A stretch of DNA of 40,217 bases from a virus: positions 1-40,217 of IMG/VR virus record IMGVR_UViG_3300042691_020169; one strand, given 5' to 3'. Below, one piece after another: positions 35,485 to 40,217 of the stretch (the stretch's first letter is position 1; every line of letters begins with the position of its first letter). The position numbers and the translations under genes are program-made. The notes under the pieces are model-generated. The model did no database searches. It saw nothing but the letters and a program-made list of their open reading frames with translations, and was not told the DNA's origin.

Positions 35485-36836
35485 TAATCCGGTCGCTGTA
35501 CCGCCCCCGAGGGTATTTCCGGGATTTTCACCTGCGGAAACACCGCTGGGCCGTGCTTGTCGCCCATCGGCGCGCGGGGAAGACGGTTTCTGTGGTCAAC
35601 GACATCATCGAGAAAGCCAGCTACAACACGAGAGAGAATCCGAGGTATGCGTATGTGGCCCCCCTGCTCAGACAAGCAAAAGACATTGCTTGGCAGTACG
35701 TCAAAGATTACGCCGCCCCCTTTTCCCCTAAAGTCAACGAGTCCGGACTGTACGTCGAGCTCAGTTCTCTCCCGAATAAACCACGAATTACTCTGTACGG
35801 AGCAGATAACCCTGACTCCTTCCGGGGCATGTACTTCGACGGTGTCGCCCTCGATGAGTTCGGGAATATGCGCGGCAGCGTCTTCCAAGAGATCCTGCTT
35901 CCTGCCCTGATCGACAGGCGGGGGTGGGCCGTGTTCATGGGCACGCCCAACGGCCCCAACCATTTCAGGGACATGTACTACGACTCCCTGAAAGACGACA
36001 ACTGGTTCGTCAACTTCCTGCCATACACCAAGACCAATATCCTGAGCGAAGAGGATATTGCGATGATGCGCAAGATGATGGACGAAGAGCAGTTCGCGCA
36101 AGAGATGGAGTGCTCCTTCGAGGCCAGCGTGCGGGGTGCCATCTACGCACGGCAAATGGAAAATGCAGAGAAAGAAGAGCGCATCGGAGACTATCCGCTT
36201 TCGACGGCGCAGCCTGTACATCTCGCCATGGACCTCGGGCATAGCGACGACACTACGATGGGGTTTTTCCAGACGCGTTTCGACGGCAATCTCATGGGGC
36301 ACGCGCACCATGACAATATGAAGCCGATTGCCCATTACATCAAGTATCTGAAAGAGTTTTGCGGCGACAACAACCTCAAACTGGGCACGGTCTGGCTTCC
36401 ACACGACGCCAAGGCGAAAACCCTGCAGACTGGGCGTGCCATCATCGACCATTTCCGGGACGCTAACATTCGCCCGAAGTTGGTCCCCCGGCTGGACGTA
36501 ATTGACGGCATCGCAGCCACACGAACAGGGTTCCCGAGCTGGTATTTTCACAGGTCAGAAACTGAGAAATTGGTGCTGGCATTGAAGAGCTATCACCGGA
36601 AATACGACGAAGAGAAGAAAATATTCACAGACGAGCCGGTGCATGACTGGTCGAGCCATTACGCGGACATGTTCCGTTACGCCAACATTGTCACGGGGCC
36701 GAAACAAGTCCCTGACGTCACAAGGCCCGCGCAGCAAGGGATTGTAAAGTCCGCTGCGCGCGTGGTAAACTACGGCTTCTCGCTGGACGATCTCTGGTCG
36801 ACAGCCCCGTCGGGATCGCGGAGAACATATGGCTGA
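35481..36836 (+). CDS. Terminase large subunit
   Basis: The protein has 451 residues from ATG 35481. Upstream extension would run through the two preceding genes. The ATPase has Walker A AHRRAGKT (about 28-35), an arginine-rich MYVAPLLRQAK-like segment (YVAPLLRQAKDIAW), Walker B VALDEFG (about 122-128) and the coupling motif MGTPNG. The nuclease part has LAMDLGHSDDTT (D near 251) and a later DWSSHYADMFRY with the second acidic set. It drives DNA packaging into the prohead. The end overlaps the portal start by 8 bases. Confidence 0.92.
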   Translation: MIIRSLYRPRGYFRDFHLRKHRWAVLVAHRRAGKTVSVVNDIIEKASYNTRENPRYAYVAPLLRQAKDIAWQYVKDYAAPFSPKVNESGLYVELSSLPNKPRITLYGADNPDSFRGMYFDGVALDEFGNMRGSVFQEILLPALIDRRGWAVFMGTPNGPNHFRDMYYDSLKDDNWFVNFLPYTKTNILSEEDIAMMRKMMDEEQFAQEMECSFEASVRGAIYARQMENAEKEERIGDYPLSTAQPVHLAMDLGHSDDTTMGFFQTRFDGNLMGHAHHDNMKPIAHYIKYLKEFCGDNNLKLGTVWLPHDAKAKTLQTGRAIIDHFRDANIRPKLVPRLDVIDGIAATRTGFPSWYFHRSETEKLVLALKSYHRKYDEEKKIFTDEPVHDWSSHYADMFRYANIVTGPKQVPDVTRPAQQGIVKSAARVVNYGFSLDDLWSTAPSGSRRTYG

Positions 36837-39021
36837 CGAAGACAACGAAAAGGATACCCCCGAGTACGGTCAGCTCTGGTGGAAAAAGCAGATCGAGGAC
36901 ACGGAGAAGATTCTCGAGAAAAAGTGGTGGAATGCCGCTGAAAACATCATCTCCCGCTACCTTGACGACCGCGAAAACGAAGAGGGTGACGGCACTTCTC
37001 GCCGTAAATACAACATTTTCTGGGCCAACGTACAGATCATGATGGCGGCGCTCTACGCGACGCCTCCGGCTCCTTCGGTCAAACGACAGAACAGCGACCC
37101 GAAAGATGACGTCGGTCGCGTGGCTGCGCTCATCATTGAGCGTGCCAGTCAAATCGAACTGACGAAAGACGGCACCAGCATGCACACGGCACTACAGAAT
37201 GGTGTCGAAGATCGGTTGGTGCCTGGAATGGGTCAGGTGTGGTGCCGCTATGACTCAGTATTTGACTCCGACGGAGTCACGCTGCTCAAGGAAACTGCCC
37301 CTGTCGACTACGTTCATTACCGCGACTTCTTGTGGTCTCCGAGCAGGACATGGGACGAAGTCTGGTGGATCGGTCGCCGTTGCTGGATGAAGAAAAAGTC
37401 GTTCATCGCAGCCTATGGCGAAGACAAATATAAAGAGATCGCAGCGGCATTCAAGGAAAACTCCACGACCTACAAGGACAAGGGGCTGCCGGAGGGCTTC
37501 AAGAAAGGGCGCGTGGAGGTGTTCGAACTGTGGTGTGAAGACACGAACAAGGTGTACTTCGTTAACCGGCACGCTGACGAGCTTTTGAAAGTCGTCGATG
37601 ATCCACTGAAGCTCGACAACTTCTACCCGTGCCCGCGTCCGTTGCTGGCTACGGTGTCCACGCGCAGTCTGATTCCGCGACCAGATTTTACGATGGTCAG
37701 AGATCAGTATCAAGAGCTTGACGAGCTCAACGATCGCATTGCTGTGCTCGTCAAGGCTCTGCGGGTTGTCGGCATGTACGACAAAACGAACACTGAACTG
37801 AAAAACCTGCTCAGCGGCCCTGAGTTCAGCATGATTGCTGTCGAAGACTGGGGCAGCTTTTCAGAGGCCGGGGGCATCAAGAGCATCGTCGACTGGTTTC
37901 CAGTCGAAGTTATCGCGGATGTGCTCACCAAACTCGTCGAACAACGAACATTGCTCGTTGGACAGATCTACGAACTCACCAGCATCAGTGACATCATGCG
38001 TGGAGCTTCTAGCCCGCGTGAAACTGCCAAAGCGCAGACACTCAAGGCGCAGTACAGCAGTGTTCGTCTGCAATTAACGCAGAAGGCAGTCACCAAATGG
38101 GTCGCTGAAACTATTCGCATACGTGCGGAGATTATGTGTCGGCATTTCAGCCCGCAAACGCTGAAAGAAGTTAGTCAGATCGAGTATACGGAGTCGGCAC
38201 CGTTCGCAGACGCGGCTATCGAATTGTTGAAAAACTTCCGTAGCGCAGAATACCGCATCGAAATTGGCGAAGAGACGCTCAGTCTCGCAGATTACAATGC
38301 GGAACGCGAGCTGCGCACCGAGTACTTGACTGCGGTCGGCCAATTCATCAGCCAAGCAGGTATGATTCTCGAGGCGCGTCCTGACGCAATGCCGTTCCTG
38401 CTCAAGATGGTGGCATGGGTCACCGCCAGCTTCAGGGGTGGCAGCGACATGGAGACTGTACTCGACCAAGCGATCCAAGTCGCCAGCCAACCACTGCCGC
38501 CGAAAGATGACGGCAGTGCAGCCGAGGCGCAAGTCGACCTTCAGAAGACGCAGATGTCTGAAGAGACGAAGCGCAACTCTGACAACATCCGCATGCAGAT
38601 TGCGCAACTGCAGACCGAGTCAGCCGAGCGCATTGCGCAGACGAACAACGAAACCAAAGTTATGTTGGAAGTCATGCAGGCACAGCTTGAAGCCAAACTG
38701 GCCGACGCTGCGGGAGAACAGCAGCAGCGTAGCCAAGAATTCGAGATGATTCTCGAGAAAATGCGCCTCGCTCAAGAGGCTACAGCCAAACTTCTGGACA
38801 TAGAAGACTCCAGCGCAGACCGCGAAGCGGCGGCAGCGACAGCGGCAGCCGAAGCAGAGGAGCCGGAGGAGACGAAGGAACCGGAAGAGGAAAAGCCGGA
38901 CACACAGGCTATGCTGGTCGAAGTTCTCGGAAAGTTGGCAGAAGCCATCAACAAACCCAAGCGACGTCGCGTAACTTCGCGTGACCGAGACGGAAACATC
39001 GCAGAAATCGAGGAGTCTTAA
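36829..39021 (+). CDS. Portal protein
   Basis: The 730-residue protein follows the large terminase. The N-terminal half has RYLDDRENEEGDGTSRRKYNIF-type sequence, NVQIMMAALYATPP, and a beta-rich wing with YVHYRDFLWSPSRTWDEVWW. A long crown or barrel helix region follows. Residues about 565-690 form a heptad-like coiled coil (QLQTESAERIAQTNNETKVM, AEEPEETKEPEEEKPD). The size and C-terminal barrel are closest to P22-type portals. GGAG precedes the ATG. It forms the dodecameric ring at the head vertex. Confidence 0.88.
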   Translation: MADEDNEKDTPEYGQLWWKKQIEDTEKILEKKWWNAAENIISRYLDDRENEEGDGTSRRKYNIFWANVQIMMAALYATPPAPSVKRQNSDPKDDVGRVAALIIERASQIELTKDGTSMHTALQNGVEDRLVPGMGQVWCRYDSVFDSDGVTLLKETAPVDYVHYRDFLWSPSRTWDEVWWIGRRCWMKKKSFIAAYGEDKYKEIAAAFKENSTTYKDKGLPEGFKKGRVEVFELWCEDTNKVYFVNRHADELLKVVDDPLKLDNFYPCPRPLLATVSTRSLIPRPDFTMVRDQYQELDELNDRIAVLVKALRVVGMYDKTNTELKNLLSGPEFSMIAVEDWGSFSEAGGIKSIVDWFPVEVIADVLTKLVEQRTLLVGQIYELTSISDIMRGASSPRETAKAQTLKAQYSSVRLQLTQKAVTKWVAETIRIRAEIMCRHFSPQTLKEVSQIEYTESAPFADAAIELLKNFRSAEYRIEIGEETLSLADYNAERELRTEYLTAVGQFISQAGMILEARPDAMPFLLKMVAWVTASFRGGSDMETVLDQAIQVASQPLPPKDDGSAAEAQVDLQKTQMSEETKRNSDNIRMQIAQLQTESAERIAQTNNETKVMLEVMQAQLEAKLADAAGEQQQRSQEFEMILEKMRLAQEATAKLLDIEDSSADREAAAATAAAEAEEPEETKEPEEEKPDTQAMLVEVLGKLAEAINKPKRRRVTSRDRDGNIAEIEES

Positions 39022-39022
39022 T

Positions 39023-39328
39023 ATGCTCGCAAAGCAGCCTGCAATGGAATGGCGACCAACGTGTGGGTCATGGTTCCTGCGCGCCGAGTCTCCGCTGCCC
39101 GGATGGGCGGTGAAGCGTTGCGCCGAGTTCATGCTCAAGGTGCAAGCCGGCCGTCGAATCGGTCTGATGCCCGGCGACACACGCGACGATCTGGACGCGA
39201 GCGTGAAGGCACTTCACGAAGGCCGCATCGAGCAGTGGGCTGCGGGGCCGCAGATGGACGGCAGTGGCGAAATCGAGGTGTTCCGCGCGACACAGGGCAC
39301 CGGCAAGATCATCTCTCTGGGAGCATAA
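39023..39328 (+). CDS. Hypothetical structural-module protein (101 aa)
   Basis: ATG 39023 directly follows the portal stop, with AGGAG seven bases upstream inside the portal gene end. The product MLAKQPAMEWRPTCGSWFLRA has a helix with EFMLKVQAGRRIGLMPGDTRDDL and a C-terminal beta-like end (GEIEVFRATQGTGKIISLGA). No family is recognised. Its position between portal and an appendage protein suggests a minor virion or assembly factor. Confidence 0.6.
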   Translation: MLAKQPAMEWRPTCGSWFLRAESPLPGWAVKRCAEFMLKVQAGRRIGLMPGDTRDDLDASVKALHEGRIEQWAAGPQMDGSGEIEVFRATQGTGKIISLGA

Positions 39329-39331
39329 GAC

Positions 39332-39853
39332 ATGGCTGCGACATGGCGGGCAACGGGCGGTGCAATTGCGTACGGGTCTGGCAAGGACATGCTGGATGTA
39401 TTCAACGCCACCGGCACGGCGCGGGTCATCCGCGCTTATCGCATGTACTGGTTCAACAACGGCACGGCGGCGGTCACGGGCGTCATCACGACCGGACAGG
39501 TGCGCCGCATCACGGCGGCGTCAGCAGGCACGGCTGTTACGCCGGTCAAGCATGACACGAGCAGCGGCGCACTGGACGCGAACACGACCTGCGGCACGAA
39601 CCGCACCGTGACGGGATCGGACATCTTCCGCCGGTTCCTGTTCGTGAACGAAGAGCCTGTGGTCGCCGGTACGACGCAAGCCAACTGGCTCACGCTGGTG
39701 CCGTTCGCCGAAATCTGGAACGCGGGATACGGCGACACGAACGTCGAGCCTGTGACCTGCCGAGCGGCCGAGGGCGTGCAGTTGTTCCACTCCGGCACGT
39801 CGGCTGTCGGCACGGCTGATCTGGAAATCGAGTTCACCGACTCAGCGACCTAA
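39332..39853 (+). CDS. Single-copy form of the duplicated virion domain (173 aa)
   Basis: ATG 39332 lies 3 bases after the previous stop. The product starts MAATWRATGGAIAYGSGKDM. It contains ITAASAGTAVTPVKHDTSSG, which aligns with ITSLSGGDSVTPIRMDTADT of the 469-residue protein, and later SDIFRRFLFV and DTNVEPVTCRAAEGVQLF, aligning with TDIFRRI and NVNVEPIILREGQGVGLF. It is thus the third paralogous domain in this region. It is probably a beta-sandwich exposed on the virion. Confidence 0.7.
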   Translation: MAATWRATGGAIAYGSGKDMLDVFNATGTARVIRAYRMYWFNNGTAAVTGVITTGQVRRITAASAGTAVTPVKHDTSSGALDANTTCGTNRTVTGSDIFRRFLFVNEEPVVAGTTQANWLTLVPFAEIWNAGYGDTNVEPVTCRAAEGVQLFHSGTSAVGTADLEIEFTDSAT

Positions 39854-39854
39854 C

Positions 39855-40034
39855 ATGCCGACGCTCAAGCACGGGCTGTGCGGGCATGAGTTTGAAGCCG
39901 CACAGGCGCTGGCCGACCGGGTTCGCCAAGATGTCAACGGCGGCACGGGCGGCGTTGCGCCGCCTATCCGCTGCCCCGGCTGCGGCGTGCAGGATCGATA
40001 CTCGGCGTTCGCAGAGGTGATCCCCGATGACTGA
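39855..40034 (+). CDS. Small zinc-binding-like protein (59 aa)
   Basis: ATG 39855 follows the previous stop by one base. The product MPTLKHGLCGHEFEAAQALA has a first Cys/His set (LCGH) and a later RCPGCG, together able to bind one zinc ion. It ends FAEVIPDD. Its last 8 bases overlap the start of the two-repeat virion gene. It is too short for anything but a small ribbon. Function unknown. Confidence 0.6.
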   Translation: MPTLKHGLCGHEFEAAQALADRVRQDVNGGTGGVAPPIRCPGCGVQDRYSAFAEVIPDD

Positions 40035-40217
40035 GACGCTCTACATCAAGCTGGATGCCGTGGATGTCCGCCCGCTGGAGGATGGGCTGTTTGCCATCTT
40101 CAACAACGAGACTGCGGACGACCGACGCTATTTCGAGCTGGTGTCGCTGCGCGTCTCGCCGACAGCGCCGCTGTCGAACAACACGGTAGGCGTCGGCCGC
40201 CCCGGGATGATGTCGAT
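40027..40217 (+). CDS. Two-repeat virion protein, 5' part (continues at base 2)
   Basis: ATG 40027 opens the frame that runs to the window end and continues without a break at base 2 after merging the 18-base overlap. This part encodes residues 1 to about 63 (MTETLYIKLDAVDVRPLEDG, then LFAIFNNETADDRRYFELVS). FAIFN here begins the first of two repeated domains, the second starting near residue 211. It overlaps the zinc-binding-like gene by 8 bases. See the entry at 2-1237. Confidence 0.75.
   Translation, partial: MTETLYIKLDAVDVRPLEDGLFAIFNNETADDRRYFELVSLRVSPTAPLSNNTVGVGRPGMMS

Overview
This window looks like one complete genome of a short-tailed, probably strictly lytic DNA phage (podovirus-type). 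The first 18 bases are identical to the last 18, and a tail-module gene that starts at 40027 reads in frame across that join into base 2 and stops at 1237. The sequence is therefore a circular contig of about 40,199 bp cut open at an arbitrary point. I see no integrase, no recognisable repressor and no single-subunit RNA polymerase. Moderately high G+C (58% in one structural-gene line counted by hand) and strong AGGAG-type ribosome sites suggest a Gram-negative, probably proteobacterial, host.

Layout. (1) Rightward late block, 35111 to the end and on through 1-15501: terminase small-subunit candidate, a 21-residue membrane micropeptide, terminase large subunit, portal, several small structural proteins, scaffold, major capsid protein, decoration-like protein, tail adaptor, tail nozzle, a GNAT-like protein, a virion protein ending in an S74 self-cleavage domain, two probable ejection proteins, the tail fibre with its probable chaperone, and two holin-like proteins. 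No endolysin could be recognised. (2) Leftward early/middle block, 30075 down to 15446: small early proteins, a DUF932-type protein, a Cys-rich replication-associated protein, family A DNA polymerase, Cas4/RecB-like nuclease, VRR-NUC nuclease and SNF2 helicase. These are followed by a DNA-modification cluster (TAGT-like glycosyltransferase, FkbM methyltransferase, thymine-modification glycosylase-fold protein, thymidylate-synthase homologue), then DUF3310 and a run of small genes. (3) Rightward early block, 30329-34730: a primase-helicase and four small genes. It encloses a structured 0.8-kb non-coding region, 33541-34379, that I propose as the replication origin and regulatory hub.

Main points of interest. 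The modification cluster at 17658-21048 combines a dUMP-type thymidylate-synthase homologue, an aGPT-Pplase/HMUDK-helical domain protein without a kinase domain, a TAGT-like glycosyltransferase without any visible TET enzyme, and an FkbM methyltransferase. The simplest reading is 5-hydroxymethyl-uracil in DNA that is glycosylated and perhaps methylated on the sugar. The regulatory DNA is also unusual. Five early promoter-like elements share one architecture (TTGCAT/TAGCAT, exactly 16 bp, then a degenerate -10). Three 17-bp palindromes sit at exact 21-bp spacing. Three 26-bp direct repeats lie before the late genes. A leader block is shared, in opposite orientations, by two paralogous small genes.

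All functional calls were made by reading the sequence and recalling family motifs. No database search was run.
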